Below are positions 9,070 through 18,330 of a DNA stretch of 64,000 nt, piece by piece (position 1 is the first letter of the stretch; the number at the start of each line of letters is the position of its first letter). The stretch comes from Pseudomaricurvus alcaniphilus. GTDB lineage: Bacteria > Pseudomonadota > Gammaproteobacteria > Pseudomonadales > Cellvibrionaceae. The stretch is taken from positions 372,001-436,000 of the forward strand of contig NZ_JAAOIX010000002.1 in NCBI RefSeq assembly GCF_011440395.1. The letters run 5' to 3'. The notes beneath the pieces are model-generated. The model saw nothing but the letters and a program-made list of their open reading frames with translations. It had not been told where the DNA came from and ran no database searches. The position numbers and the translations under genes were made by a program.

Positions 9070-10080
9070 ATGGCAAAAGTAAGACTGGTCGATGTGGCCG
9101 CGCACGCGGGCGTGTCAAAAAGTACGGTATCGCAGTTTCTCAGTGGGCGCTTTGACTATATGTCGAAGGATACAAAGGAGCGAATCCAGACTGCGATTCG
9201 TGATTTGAACTACGTCCCCAACGCGATCGCAAGGAGCCTGAAGACCAACAAAACCACGACCATAGGCGTTATTGTCCGCGATATTACCGGCTACCATACC
9301 AGCCGGACCATCCGCGGCATCGATGACTTTTGCAAAAGCAGTACCTACAACGTACTGATCTATAACACCGATTTTGACCCGCAAAAAGAAGCCCAGGCGC
9401 TGCAGAATTTGCGCCAGATAAATGTCGACGGAATGCTGGTGGCGCCCTCTGGAGCCAACACCCACTTGATCAATGAGTATATTGACCAGGGCTTGCCGGT
9501 AGTGCAGTTCCAGCTGGAGCACGACGGCACCGAAAAGAACATTATTTTGTCGGATTACAAAAAAGCCGCCTTTGAGGCCACGGAGTATTTGATTCAGCTG
9601 GGCCACAAGCGAATTTGCTTCGTTACCCAGACCTTTGATGCCGTCAAGTCACGCAGGGATCGCTACCGGGGTTACCGCGAGGCGCTGGAAAAACACGGAC
9701 TGGCGCCTGACCGGGAGCTGGTCCTGTACTGGCAGCGGGGGCCAGGTTTTGCCAAGACGCCCCAATCGTTGCTTGAACTGGCGGACCCGCCTACCGCCTT
9801 TTTCACCCAGCATTTAGCCATCACCACTGAACTGCTGGAAGAATTCAACCGGGCCAATATAGCCGTCGGGGAAGATATTTCGTTACTCGGCTTTGAAGAC
9901 ATGCCCATGGTCGAGTTCTTTAAGACCCCCATCACCGTGATCCAGGAAGACCCCTACAAGATCGGCATGGAGGCGGCAAAATTACTGCTGTCGAAGATCA
10001 ACGATAAAGATACCCCCCCGCAAAGAATGATCATCCCCTGCGCGCTGGCTCGCCGCCAGTCCTGTCGTAAAATCGATTAG
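9070..10080 (+). CDS. LacI-family transcriptional repressor
   Basis: This 336-residue regulator has the usual LacI length. The N-terminal helix-turn-helix RLVDVAAHAGVSKSTVSQFL (about residues 5-24) and hinge helix (PNAIARSLK) precede a periplasmic-binding-protein-like sensor domain (about residues 60-330). It is divergent from manD, with two palindromic operators in between, and likely represses manD and itself until a sugar-acid ligand binds. No strong Shine-Dalgarno precedes ATG 9070, but the HTH begins five residues later, so the start is secure. Confidence 0.9.
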   Translation: MAKVRLVDVAAHAGVSKSTVSQFLSGRFDYMSKDTKERIQTAIRDLNYVPNAIARSLKTNKTTTIGVIVRDITGYHTSRTIRGIDDFCKSSTYNVLIYNTDFDPQKEAQALQNLRQINVDGMLVAPSGANTHLINEYIDQGLPVVQFQLEHDGTEKNIILSDYKKAAFEATEYLIQLGHKRICFVTQTFDAVKSRRDRYRGYREALEKHGLAPDRELVLYWQRGPGFAKTPQSLLELADPPTAFFTQHLAITTELLEEFNRANIAVGEDISLLGFEDMPMVEFFKTPITVIQEDPYKIGMEAAKLLLSKINDKDTPPQRMIIPCALARRQSCRKID

Positions 10081-10585
10081 ATTGGAGTAGCACAACCAGC
10101 ATTGGCAGCATTAGTGAGTACTCACACCCGTTATTCAATGGCGCTTTCCGCTTGCCAGCCGTTGGGCAAACACGCGTCAGAAACCGGGTTTCAGCCGCCA
10201 CAGCAGTACTTTTTCGAAAAAATAAATTTCCTGGGCTTCGACCGTATCTCTTTGATTTAAAACAAATTCCTAGGAAGCGACCGTTTACCAGAACCAATTT
10301 TTAGTGAAGTTTTAATAGAAGATCCCCAGTCGGATTCGTCCTCGATAGGCGTCAGGTAGCTTTCACACCGGGTCAGGGGTTTCCGTGGTTGTCGCTGTTC
10401 AACGCTGTCGCTGTTCACGCCTGCTGATGCACTTGCCCCAAACTATAACTTAAGCCTTCGCTTATATATTTAACAAAGATCTCGCTTGATCGGCAAGCAG
10501 CCAGCCTTTGCTGCCTGCGCCTTCCAGCGAAACGAGGGGCCCGGGCTCCTCCTCCATCACTATTATAAGTTCCAGGAGAGATAGC
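10081..10585. other. 505-bp intergenic region before the MFS gene
   Basis: No gene was recognised. It contains an imperfect direct repeat 40 bp apart (10224-10248 and 10264-10288, both holding AAATT, CCT and CGACCGT), which could be a pair of regulator sites. Tandem GCTGTCGCTGTTCA-like repeats lie near 10396-10425. AT-rich DNA around 10440-10475 could hold the promoter of the MFS-GH3 unit. A Shine-Dalgarno CAGGAGAG ends at 10580. Confidence 0.4.
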
Positions 10586-11863
10586 ATGGCCTTTACGACT
10601 GCACCTGTCACAACAGTTACGGGGAGTGGTGAATCCAGTTACAGATTCGCCCTGACCTCACTAACCACCCTGTTTTTTATATGGGGGTTTATAACTTGCT
10701 TGAATGACATTCTTATTCCCCACCTGAAAGCTGTATTTGACCTGAGCTATACCCAGGCAATGCTGGTGCAATTTTGCTTTTTCGGGGCCTATTTCGTGGT
10801 GTCCTTACCGGCCGGTGCCCTGGTCAATAAAATCGGCTACCAAAAGGGTATCGTCACCGGCTTGCTGACTGCAGCACTGGGATGCGCGTGCTTTTATCCC
10901 GCCGCAGGCATGCACAGCTACCCCATTTTCCTGGGGGCACTGTTTATACTTGCGTCTGGTATTACCGTACTGCAGGTATCGGCCAATCCCTATGTGACAT
11001 TACTGGGGCCGGTTGAAACCGCTGAATCACGTTTGACCATGACCCAGGGCTTTAACTCCCTGGGTACCACTGTGGCTCCCTATCTGGGTGCCCTATTCAT
11101 ATTAAATGAAGCCGCCGAAAGTGTGGGGGCTGCCAAGTCCGCCGAATCGGTGCAATTTCCCTATCTGCTATTAATGGCCATGCTGTTGGTGCTGGCTGCG
11201 GTATTTGCCTATTTAAAGCTGCCGAAAATGGGCGCTATTGAAAAGAGTTCCGAAACTCGCGAGCAGGAAGCGCCAGCGAAGGCCTGGCATTATCCCCACC
11301 TCCTCCTGGGTGCGATCAGCATATTCTTATACGTCGGGGCCGAAGTCTCTATCGGCAGTTTCGTGGTCAGCTTTCTGGGCGAAGAAAGTGTTCTGGGGCT
11401 GGAAGAAAAGCACGCGGCAATGTACCTGTCCTACTACTGGGGCGGCGCCATGGTGGGTCGATTTATCGGCGCGGTCATCATGCAGAGAATCCCCGGCGGA
11501 ATTTTGTTAGGGTTTAATTCTGTCGCGTCTGTCTGCTTGCTTGTTATCGCTATTTCCGCCAGCGGTCAGGTAGCCATGTGGTCGATTCTGGCGGTGGGCC
11601 TGTTCAATTCCATCATGTTCCCGACCATATTCAGTCTCGCCCTGAAAAGCCTGGGCAAAGCCACCTCACAGGGGTCCGGCATTTTGTGCCTGGCCATTGT
11701 GGGAGGTGCCATTGTACCCGTTATTCAAGGTGTATTTGCGGATGTGTCCGGAGTGCAGATTTCCTTTGCTGTTCCGGTACTATGTTACCTGTTTATCGCC
11801 TATTTCGGCTTTGTGGGCAGCAAGCCTAAAACAGTCAAAAAGCTCAGCGCTGCTGGTCATTGA
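10586..11863 (+). CDS. MFS sugar:H+ symporter, FucP/GluP (glucose/galactose/fucose) type
   Basis: This 425-residue, 12-helix transporter belongs to the fucose-galactose-glucose:H+ symporter branch of MFS, shown by [11 protein letters not shown] near the N-terminus and the hallmark [11 protein letters not shown] in helix 4-5. It imports monosaccharides across the inner membrane. ATG 10586 follows CAGGAGAG by 5 nt and begins the conserved region; an upstream in-frame start at 10508 would add an unlikely 26-residue leader. Its stop is 10 bp before the GH3 gene, so the pair form an operon: the glucosidase releases monosaccharide and this protein takes it up. Confidence 0.9.
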   Translation: MAFTTAPVTTVTGSGESSYRFALTSLTTLFFIWGFITCLNDILIPHLKAVFDLSYTQAMLVQFCFFGAYFVVSLPAGALVNKIGYQKGIVTGLLTAALGCACFYPAAGMHSYPIFLGALFILASGITVLQVSANPYVTLLGPVETAESRLTMTQGFNSLGTTVAPYLGALFILNEAAESVGAAKSAESVQFPYLLLMAMLLVLAAVFAYLKLPKMGAIEKSSETREQEAPAKAWHYPHLLLGAISIFLYVGAEVSIGSFVVSFLGEESVLGLEEKHAAMYLSYYWGGAMVGRFIGAVIMQRIPGGILLGFNSVASVCLLVIAISASGQVAMWSILAVGLFNSIMFPTIFSLALKSLGKATSQGSGILCLAIVGGAIVPVIQGVFADVSGVQISFAVPVLCYLFIAYFGFVGSKPKTVKKLSAAGH

Positions 11864-11873
11864 GGATTAACAA

Positions 11874-14495
11874 ATGAAAACACTATTTCCGGATTTATCA
11901 AAATACTGTTGCTTGGCCGTACTGACACTGGCGGCCGCAACTGGCTGTAAGCCCAATTCAGAGAGCGCCAAATCAACTGCAGCTGAAAACCCTGCAGCCG
12001 GCATTTGGCCGGTACTGGATATAGAAGTTAAAAAAGACGCAGCCATCGAATCGAAGGTCCAGTCGCTGCTGGCGCAATTAACGCTGGAGCAGAAAGTTGC
12101 GCAAATGATCCAGCCAGAGATTCGCGATATCAGCGTCGAAGATATGCGCAAGTATGGCTTTGGCTCTTACTTGAATGGCGGCGGGGCATTCCCCGGTAAC
12201 AACAAGCACGCCAGCGTTAACGACTGGATTTCCCTGGCGGAAGACATGTACCAAGCATCCGTGGATGACAGCCTGGACGGCACATCAATCCCCACCATGT
12301 GGGGTACTGACGCGGTACACGGCCACAACAACGTCATTGGCGCGACGTTATTTCCCCACAATATCGGCCTGGGCGCTGCCAACAACCCCGATCTTATGGA
12401 GAAAATTGCCCAGGTAACCGCAACAGAAGTGATGGTGACGGGCATCGACTGGGTGTTTGCGCCGACGGTCGCCGTGGTGCGGGATGACCGCTGGGGGCGA
12501 ACCTACGAGGGTTACTCCGAAGATCCTGAAATCGTTCGCGACTATGCGGCGTCCATCGTAAAGGGGCTGCAAGGCAGTGCGGACGGAGACTTTCTGTCGG
12601 CAAACCGGGTGATTTCCACGGTAAAGCATTTTGTCGGCGACGGCGGCACAGTTGACGGGGACGACCAGGGCAACAACGTCGCCAACGAAGAGAGCCTGTT
12701 TAAAATACATGCCCAGGGGTATGTGGGCGGCCTGACCGCGGGTGCGCAATCCGTAATGGCGTCTTTCAATAGCTGGAACGGCAGCAAAGTTCATGGCAAC
12801 AAATACCTGCTCACGGATGTATTAAAGCAGCGCATGGGTTTCGATGGCTTTGTGGTCGGCGACTGGAACGGCCATGGCCAGGTAAAGGGCTGTACCAATG
12901 AGAGCTGTGCCCAGGCCGTGAATGCCGGGCTGGATATTTTTATGGTGCCGACCGATGCCTGGAAGCCGCTGTATGAAAACACCATCGCCCAGGTAAAGCA
13001 GGGCATCATCCCTATGGAGCGAATCGATGATGCCGTCACACGTATTCTGCGCGTTAAGTTCCGGGCCGGCTTGTTCGACAAGGCCAGCCCGGCCAACAGG
13101 GAATACTCTGGCAAAACCGAGTTGATCGGCCACAAGTCCCATCGAGATATCGCCCGTCAAGCAGTGCGCGAGTCCCTGGTGTTAATGAAGAACAAAGATC
13201 AACTATTGCCTTTGAACCCCAAACAGCGGTTTCTTATCACCGGCGACGGGGCGGACAACATTGGCAAGCAGTCCGGTGGCTGGTCGGTTACCTGGCAGGG
13301 AACCAACAATACCAACGACGATTTTCCCGGTGGTTCGTCTATTTATGACGGTTTCAAGGAGCAAATCGAGGCCGCTGGTGGCAGCATAGAACTGTCTGCC
13401 AATGGCGAGTTCCAGCAGCAACCGGACGTAGCCATCGTGGTGTTTGGTGAAGAGCCCTACGCAGAAGGCCATGGCGACAGAGAAAGCCTCGAGTTCCAGC
13501 CCGGCGATAAATCCAGCCTGGCACTGCTTCAGAGTCTGCAGGAGAAAGGTATACCGGTGGTATCCGTATTTATTACCGGTCGCCCCCTGTGGATCAATCC
13601 TGAGCTAAATGCGTCCGACGCTTTTGTGGTAGCCTGGTTGCCCGGCTCTGAAGGTGACGGGGTTGCCGAAGTTCTGTTGCAGAAAGCCGACGGTTCGCTG
13701 CAATACGACTTCACAGGCAAGCTGTCTTATTCCTGGCCGCAATCGCCCTATCAAACCGAACTCAATGTGCATACAGAGAGTTATGATCCGCTGCTCGCCT
13801 ATGGCTTCGGTTTGTCCTATGGCGAGCGCAATGTCTTGAATGATGATTTACCTGTGGACTTTGCGCCTGCCGAGGCAGATCCCGGTGGTCGAATGATATT
13901 CAGCGGCCAGGCCAGAAAGCCATGGCAAGTCGAACTGTTTGATGGCAATTCAAGCCTGCTGGTCAACTCCAATACCCACAACCTCAACGGAGTCGCCTAT
14001 CGGACAGTGGACCGCCTGGTGCAAGAGGATGCCATTCAAATTAGTACCCGGGGTGACTTGCCGTCCGGTGTCCGACTGGTCAGCGAGAGTCGTTTCAGGG
14101 AAGATATGTCGAGTGTTATCGCCAACAACAGCTCGCTGCAATTCTTGATAAAAGTGAACCAAAAGCCCACTTCCAAAGTGAGCCTGGTGATGAACTGCGA
14201 GGGCTTTGGTGATGAGTCTGGCAGCTGTAATTTTGCTGCCGATATAACCGAGGAAATCGCCAGCCTGGCAGTAAACGACTGGCAATCGGTATCCATCCCG
14301 GCTCAGTGTTTCCAGCAACAAGGCGTTAATTTTGGCAAAATCGTGGTGCCCTTTGAACTGCAGACCAGCGGGCAATTTGAGTTTGCCATTACCAATATCG
14401 AGTTTATTCCGGAGTCAAAACTCGCCGATTCTGCCGAAGCCAAAGAACTGGCTTGCCGTGGAACAGAATCCCTGGAGAGAAGTGCCAGTTTATAA
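11874..14495 (+). CDS. GH3-family beta-glucosidase / exo-beta-glucanase, lipoprotein
   Basis: This 873-residue protein has a secretion signal ending in a lipobox-like TGC (Cys about residue 25), so it is probably anchored in the envelope. The GH3 barrel (about 65-400) has the substrate-pocket motif VKHFVGDGG and the nucleophile Asp330 in GFVVGDWNG. The (alpha/beta)6 sandwich (about 430-640) has GEEPYAEGHGD, where the acid/base Glu is expected. A C-terminal beta-sandwich (about 680-860) is typical of marine ExoP-type enzymes of about 840 residues. It should cleave terminal glucose from beta-1,3/1,4-glucan oligosaccharides; exact linkage is not readable. TGAGGAT precedes the ATG, and the gene is coupled to the MFS gene. 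Confidence 0.9.
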   Translation: MKTLFPDLSKYCCLAVLTLAAATGCKPNSESAKSTAAENPAAGIWPVLDIEVKKDAAIESKVQSLLAQLTLEQKVAQMIQPEIRDISVEDMRKYGFGSYLNGGGAFPGNNKHASVNDWISLAEDMYQASVDDSLDGTSIPTMWGTDAVHGHNNVIGATLFPHNIGLGAANNPDLMEKIAQVTATEVMVTGIDWVFAPTVAVVRDDRWGRTYEGYSEDPEIVRDYAASIVKGLQGSADGDFLSANRVISTVKHFVGDGGTVDGDDQGNNVANEESLFKIHAQGYVGGLTAGAQSVMASFNSWNGSKVHGNKYLLTDVLKQRMGFDGFVVGDWNGHGQVKGCTNESCAQAVNAGLDIFMVPTDAWKPLYENTIAQVKQGIIPMERIDDAVTRILRVKFRAGLFDKASPANREYSGKTELIGHKSHRDIARQAVRESLVLMKNKDQLLPLNPKQRFLITGDGADNIGKQSGGWSVTWQGTNNTNDDFPGGSSIYDGFKEQIEAAGGSIELSANGEFQQQPDVAIVVFGEEPYAEGHGDRESLEFQPGDKSSLALLQSLQEKGIPVVSVFITGRPLWINPELNASDAFVVAWLPGSEGDGVAEVLLQKADGSLQYDFTGKLSYSWPQSPYQTELNVHTESYDPLLAYGFGLSYGERNVLNDDLPVDFAPAEADPGGRMIFSGQARKPWQVELFDGNSSLLVNSNTHNLNGVAYRTVDRLVQEDAIQISTRGDLPSGVRLVSESRFREDMSSVIANNSSLQFLIKVNQKPTSKVSLVMNCEGFGDESGSCNFAADITEEIASLAVNDWQSVSIPAQCFQQQGVNFGKIVVPFELQTSGQFEFAITNIEFIPESKLADSAEAKELACRGTESLERSASL

Positions 14496-14534
14496 TTGGT
14501 ACTAATCATAAGCCCTTAATAATCTCTTTTTTTC

Positions 14535-14557
14535 GTCATCCCCGCGCAGGCGGGGAA
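14535..14557. repeat. GC-rich palindromic repeat, copy 3
   Basis: GTCATCCCCGCGCAGGCGGG followed by GAA: the core matches the other copies but the outer arm is lost. Confidence 0.75.
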
Positions 14558-14595
14558 CAAGAGATACTGTAGTGAACCGCTAACGTCTCGGAATG

Positions 14596-14673
14596 GTCAT
14601 CCCCGCGCAGGCGGGGATCCAGGAATCGATAAATTTCAAGTACTTACTGGATCCCCGCCTGCGCGGGGATGAC
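14596..14673. repeat. 78-bp inverted-repeat element (palindromic repeat copies 4 and 5)
   Basis: Two 27-bp perfect inverted copies (14596-14622 and 14647-14673) are separated by 24 bp. Each arm is itself a hairpin around CCCCGCGCAGGCGGGG. This doublet looks like a complete REPIN/MITE; the other copies in the window are partial or degenerate versions. Confidence 0.85.
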
Positions 14674-14826
14674 AATAGGTAGCGATTACAAATGAACAAA
14701 AACTAGATCCCTTTTCGCACATCTAGTAACCCGGCCAGTTACTTCTCCGAGAGGGTAACTGTGCTACTATAGCGCCCAGAATTATACTTTTTATAATAAT
14801 CTGCACCGGGATTTTCTAGAAGTACC

Positions 14827-16005
14827 ATGGGCACTGTTCTATTTAACCTCAATGATATTGTGTTATTAATGACCATAGTATTTGCTGTGGTGTTCTCCAC
14901 AATGCTGATACTTGGTCAAGCCATGAACAGAATGAGTGTTATTTTGCTCAGCGGGTTTATGCTGTCCCATGCCCTTATCTCTGTCCACGAATTAACCTAT
15001 TACGCCATCCAGTTCAGGTACGAAGTACTGGACCTGTCACCCAACCTGTTCTTTATCGGTAACTTCGCCTACTGCCTGGATGCACCATTTATTTATCTTT
15101 ACGTTAAATCGATCACCCAAAAAGAATTTTCACTCAACAGAGCCGACGCCCTGCACCTGATACCCCTGGGGTTATTCCTGGTTTACATGGTTGTAAACTA
15201 TTACGGGCTGGAGCATGCGCAAAAAGTAGACATTATAAAATCCTGGACGTTAACGACTTCCTGGCATTACGTAATCACTGAAACCATTATCAAAGTAATT
15301 CGAATTCTGTATTTGGCCGGGTGTTTAAAACTTATTAACGAATATTACGAAGCACATAAAGGTTCTCGCTCTGAACTGGTCAGCGTTGAGATCAACTGGC
15401 TTAAACTTTTGGCAAAAGGCTTTTTGCTGGTGTTGCTGTTTGAAGCCCTTTTGAGTTTGACTAAAGTTTACAACGTCTTCAGTCACGTCGATATAGATGT
15501 TCTTATCAATCTGGGCGTGTCGGTTTACTATCTGACATTTGCCTTTATAGTGGCGCTATTGATCTATAGCGTTAACAAATATCCATCGATTAATCCCGTC
15601 CCAGCGAAAGCCGAACAAACCGCTAAACAGACTGAAAGCAAAACCGCCAAGGTTGCTTTCAAGCATGATTTTGTTACGCACATCGAGCAGGTGATGGAGA
15701 AAGACAAACCCTATTTGATGCCCGATCTCAGTATCGATACCCTGGCGGAAATTTTGGGGGTTTCGGCAAAGGATCTGTCGGTGACATTGAATCGTCACTA
15801 TCAAATGAATTTTTACGAGTTCGTTAACCAATACCGGATTGAAGAGGCCAAGCGGCTGTTGTCAGAAGACGATAACCTGTCAGTGACGGACCTGCTGTAC
15901 CAGGTGGGTTTCAACAGCAAATCGGTGTTCTACACCTTTTTCAAGAAAATAGAAAAGATGACGCCCTCTCAGTATAAAAAGCAGATCAGGGAAAGCAAGG
16001 CCTAA
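14827..16005 (+). CDS. AraC-family regulator with N-terminal membrane sensor domain
   Basis: This 392-residue protein has six to seven hydrophobic helices in the first 250 residues (starting LNDIVLLMTIVFAVVFSTM) and a cytosolic AraC/XylS DNA-binding domain at about 285-388, with two helix-turn-helix motifs (MPDLSIDTLAEILGVSAKDL and DLLYQVGFNSKSVFYTFFKK). The layout means that a signal sensed at the membrane could control DNA binding directly. Such regulators often sit beside glycoside hydrolase genes; here it follows the GH3 unit on the same strand after a repeat cluster, so it may control that locus. This is inference. A promoter of its own is likely at 14760-14820. Confidence 0.85.
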   Translation: MGTVLFNLNDIVLLMTIVFAVVFSTMLILGQAMNRMSVILLSGFMLSHALISVHELTYYAIQFRYEVLDLSPNLFFIGNFAYCLDAPFIYLYVKSITQKEFSLNRADALHLIPLGLFLVYMVVNYYGLEHAQKVDIIKSWTLTTSWHYVITETIIKVIRILYLAGCLKLINEYYEAHKGSRSELVSVEINWLKLLAKGFLLVLLFEALLSLTKVYNVFSHVDIDVLINLGVSVYYLTFAFIVALLIYSVNKYPSINPVPAKAEQTAKQTESKTAKVAFKHDFVTHIEQVMEKDKPYLMPDLSIDTLAEILGVSAKDLSVTLNRHYQMNFYEFVNQYRIEEAKRLLSEDDNLSVTDLLYQVGFNSKSVFYTFFKKIEKMTPSQYKKQIRESKA

Positions 16006-16052
16006 GCACTGCCCTGCACTGGTAACGACTGAGACACATCAATACCGACCGA

Positions 16053-17276
16053 TCACTGAATCTTCACCAGGCCAACTTTATTAGTGCTGCTTTGATGAAT
16101 CAACAGATTCCCCGCTTTGGTCACCCACACATGGCGCACAATGCCCACTCCGGATGGAATGGCCCAGCTCTGAAAGGTCTCGATTTTCGGGTCGAACCTG
16201 ACCAGGGCATCGGGGCGCATGCCCGACTCGTTGTACCAGACCACATCATCGATAACTGCCAGTGCGTAGGGGTGGGATTTCGGCCCGCTGGGTGAATCCC
16301 ACTCGGTGATCTTGCCTGTGTCTGGCTGCAGCCGACCAATTTTGCCCATCGAGGAGTTGACGTACCAAATGTCGCCCTGACTATCCAGGTCCAGGCGCCT
16401 CACCCGGGTGCGCCGGTCGGGCAGCTCGTAGTATCGAATCTCCATGGTGTCCGGATTCATGGCGCCAATCTTGTTGGTGCCATTGTAGGCGACCCACAGG
16501 GTGCCGTCTGGACCGGCTTTGATGCCATAGGGTCTCGCTTCGGTAGCAACCTCTTTCAACTCTTTGGTGGCCGGATTAAAGCGCCCCAACACCGCCGCTC
16601 GCTGTGCAGTGAAATACAGTTGCCCGTTGGGGTGGAAGACAGCGGTGTGAGGATCCTGGGCCCGAGTTTTGTATTCCGTGATATCGCCAGTGTTCGGGTC
16701 GAGCTTGCCAAGGGTGGCATTGCTGTTGCCGGTATACCAAATATTACCCTGCTCATCGGGCACAATGGAGTGCGGCCGCGCCGACGGCGGCAGCGGGTAC
16801 TCCTTCATGGCGCCGGTGTTCGGGTCCAGCCGCCCGACCAAACTGGCCCACATGCCGGTCCACCAGATCGAGCCGTCCGGCGCTTCAATAGGGTCTCGCG
16901 TGCGCTGCCCCAGGGTGGGCGTTGTCCACTCGGTGATTTCGATTTCCACCGGCCCCGGCACCAGCGTTGGTCGCCGGGCGGGGTCTTCGGGAAAGTGCTC
17001 GGCCAGATAGTTGGCGATGGTCCCGGCCTGCGCGTCACCCAGGTTGACCATGGTGGAGAACACCCGGCGCCACTCTGCGGCCGAGCTGAATCCTGCGCTG
17101 CGACTGATGGTGGCGGCGCTGTGACACGCCGTACAAACGGTCTCAACCAGGGCTTTGCCCGGGCCTTCCGGCAGTGACGTGCTTTGTTGCGCCAATGTGG
17201 CTTGCGAGGCGCAGATTAAAAGAGCAAAAAGAGTTAGGCGTGAGGCGGGCAGATTCAAGGGAACGACTCCTGTCAT
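16053..17276 (-). CDS. Vgb-like seven-bladed beta-propeller protein with N-terminal haem c motif
   Basis: This 407-residue periplasmic protein has a signal peptide (LTLFALLICASQATLAQ). A cytochrome c-like segment carries a single haem c motif CTACH (about residues 44-48) followed by the stretch AEWRRVFSTMV. A beta-propeller of repeated units (for example GSIWWTGMWASLVGRLDPNTG; shortened GRLDPNTG) resembles virginiamycin B lyase and streptogramin hydrolase relatives. The cytochrome-plus-propeller combination suggests a redox or binding role and not antibiotic resistance. The true start may be ATG 17276 or TTG 17258, which is better placed after GGAG. Convergent with the AraC gene; the 3' ends are 47 bp apart. 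Confidence 0.75.
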   Translation of the reverse strand: MTGVVPLNLPASRLTLFALLICASQATLAQQSTSLPEGPGKALVETVCTACHSAATISRSAGFSSAAEWRRVFSTMVNLGDAQAGTIANYLAEHFPEDPARRPTLVPGPVEIEITEWTTPTLGQRTRDPIEAPDGSIWWTGMWASLVGRLDPNTGAMKEYPLPPSARPHSIVPDEQGNIWYTGNSNATLGKLDPNTGDITEYKTRAQDPHTAVFHPNGQLYFTAQRAAVLGRFNPATKELKEVATEARPYGIKAGPDGTLWVAYNGTNKIGAMNPDTMEIRYYELPDRRTRVRRLDLDSQGDIWYVNSSMGKIGRLQPDTGKITEWDSPSGPKSHPYALAVIDDVVWYNESGMRPDALVRFDPKIETFQSWAIPSGVGIVRHVWVTKAGNLLIHQSSTNKVGLVKIQ

Positions 17277-17373
17277 TCAAAGGGAACATTGCTGTAGCGG
17301 CCGGGTCTGACGCCTGCTGTAAGACATTTTGCCGCGACGATAGTTCCTGTTTGGAGCCTTCGGTCCGCAGCCT

Positions 17374-18276
17374 CTATCTTGCGTCGTCATAGAGCAGTGG
17401 ACTGGCAAGATAATCCTCTTCGATATGAGCGCGCACAAATTTCGTGTGCAGGCGAACCTGCGTGTCCCCATCGCCCTTCAGCGCCTTAAGGGTGCGAACC
17501 TGCTCCGGCTTCTCGCCACAGGCACGACAGAAGGCGAGCCATTCGGTTTGGATGGCGGCAATGTCGACAGGCTTGAAGCTGTGTATGGATATGGAGCCAG
17601 CGCCAAGCTGCTGATCCAGGGAAAGATCTACAAAGACCTTGCCGTAGCTAGAAAAGAAAGAGTCCGAGGCGAGCCTGCTTGAATCCGACAGCGGCTCCAG
17701 CTCAAACAGGGCCCTGAACTTGTCGAGGGCGTCCGGGTGAAAGTAGGCCCGGTACGAGCGGCTCCTGCTCGCCATCAAGCGGGTCGACGCCAGAGACTTC
17801 TGCAGTGGCAACAGTATATTGCGGATGTTCGACGCCGAGCTGTGCATACCCGGGTTAAAGGCCACTTGTTCGGCGGCATACATCTCGAAAAAGCTGTCCA
17901 GCGCGGCCACCGTTTGATCCAGGAATAGCGCCGCGTGGTGTTCGGTTTCTTTCCTGGTCTGGATCTGCAAAAAGGTCTCGAACTTGCCCAGCGCGTCATT
18001 CAGCGATTCCCAAAACCGATGCATGGCGTTGCGCCTCGCACTGGCCCACTCCGCTGCCGAGCGCCACTCCACAAACTGCGCAACTATCGGACCGATCACC
18101 GCCGAGGTTAAAAAGAAGCCCAGGAATATCAGGTAGCCATTAAAAAAGAACTCATCACTGACAAGGCCAGAGCCGGGGGCACGTACGCCGGGGACAAACT
18201 GATAGCCCAGATAGATTAAGCCAGGGACAACCACCAAGACTACTATTGCCGCAGTGGCCATATTCCATCGGGTCAT
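17374..18276 (-). CDS. two-helix membrane protein with cytosolic domain, function unknown
   Basis: This 300-residue protein has two N-terminal hydrophobic helices (IVVLVVVPGLIYLGYQFV and LIFLGFFLTSAVIGPIVAQF, about residues 11-70), followed by a long soluble, mainly helical domain with no recognised motif. The sequence around the helices resembles small membrane scaffold or sensor proteins. GGAGATAACCTAA precedes ATG 18276. It is flanked by the Vgb-like and racemase genes on the same strand, with no clear operon link. Confidence 0.65.
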   Translation of the reverse strand: MTRWNMATAAIVVLVVVPGLIYLGYQFVPGVRAPGSGLVSDEFFFNGYLIFLGFFLTSAVIGPIVAQFVEWRSAAEWASARRNAMHRFWESLNDALGKFETFLQIQTRKETEHHAALFLDQTVAALDSFFEMYAAEQVAFNPGMHSSASNIRNILLPLQKSLASTRLMASRSRSYRAYFHPDALDKFRALFELEPLSDSSRLASDSFFSSYGKVFVDLSLDQQLGAGSISIHSFKPVDIAAIQTEWLAFCRACGEKPEQVRTLKALKGDGDTQVRLHTKFVRAHIEEDYLASPLLYDDAR

Positions 18277-18330
18277 TTAGGTTATCTCCTTGGTCCCACC
18301 GACAGGTTTAGTAACTGGCAGTATGATTGG

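Larger units (their letters stand above)
14496..14826. other. 331-bp intergenic region with repeat cluster and promoter DNA
   Basis: Holds three copies of the GC-rich palindromic repeat (14535-14673) after the GH3 stop. AT-rich DNA from 14760 to 14820 (with TTATACTTTTTATAATAA) probably contains the promoter of the AraC-family gene. Confidence 0.5.

Noticed and set aside
14535-14673. Regularly spaced GC-rich repeats as a CRISPR array
   Set aside because: Repeats are inverted as well as direct, only three are clustered, spacers are unequal, and no cas gene is nearby. They are REP/MITE-type palindromes.
16053-17276. Streptogramin resistance lyase
   Set aside because: The Vgb fold is likely, but the haem c motif and signal peptide point to another role; resistance is not supported.
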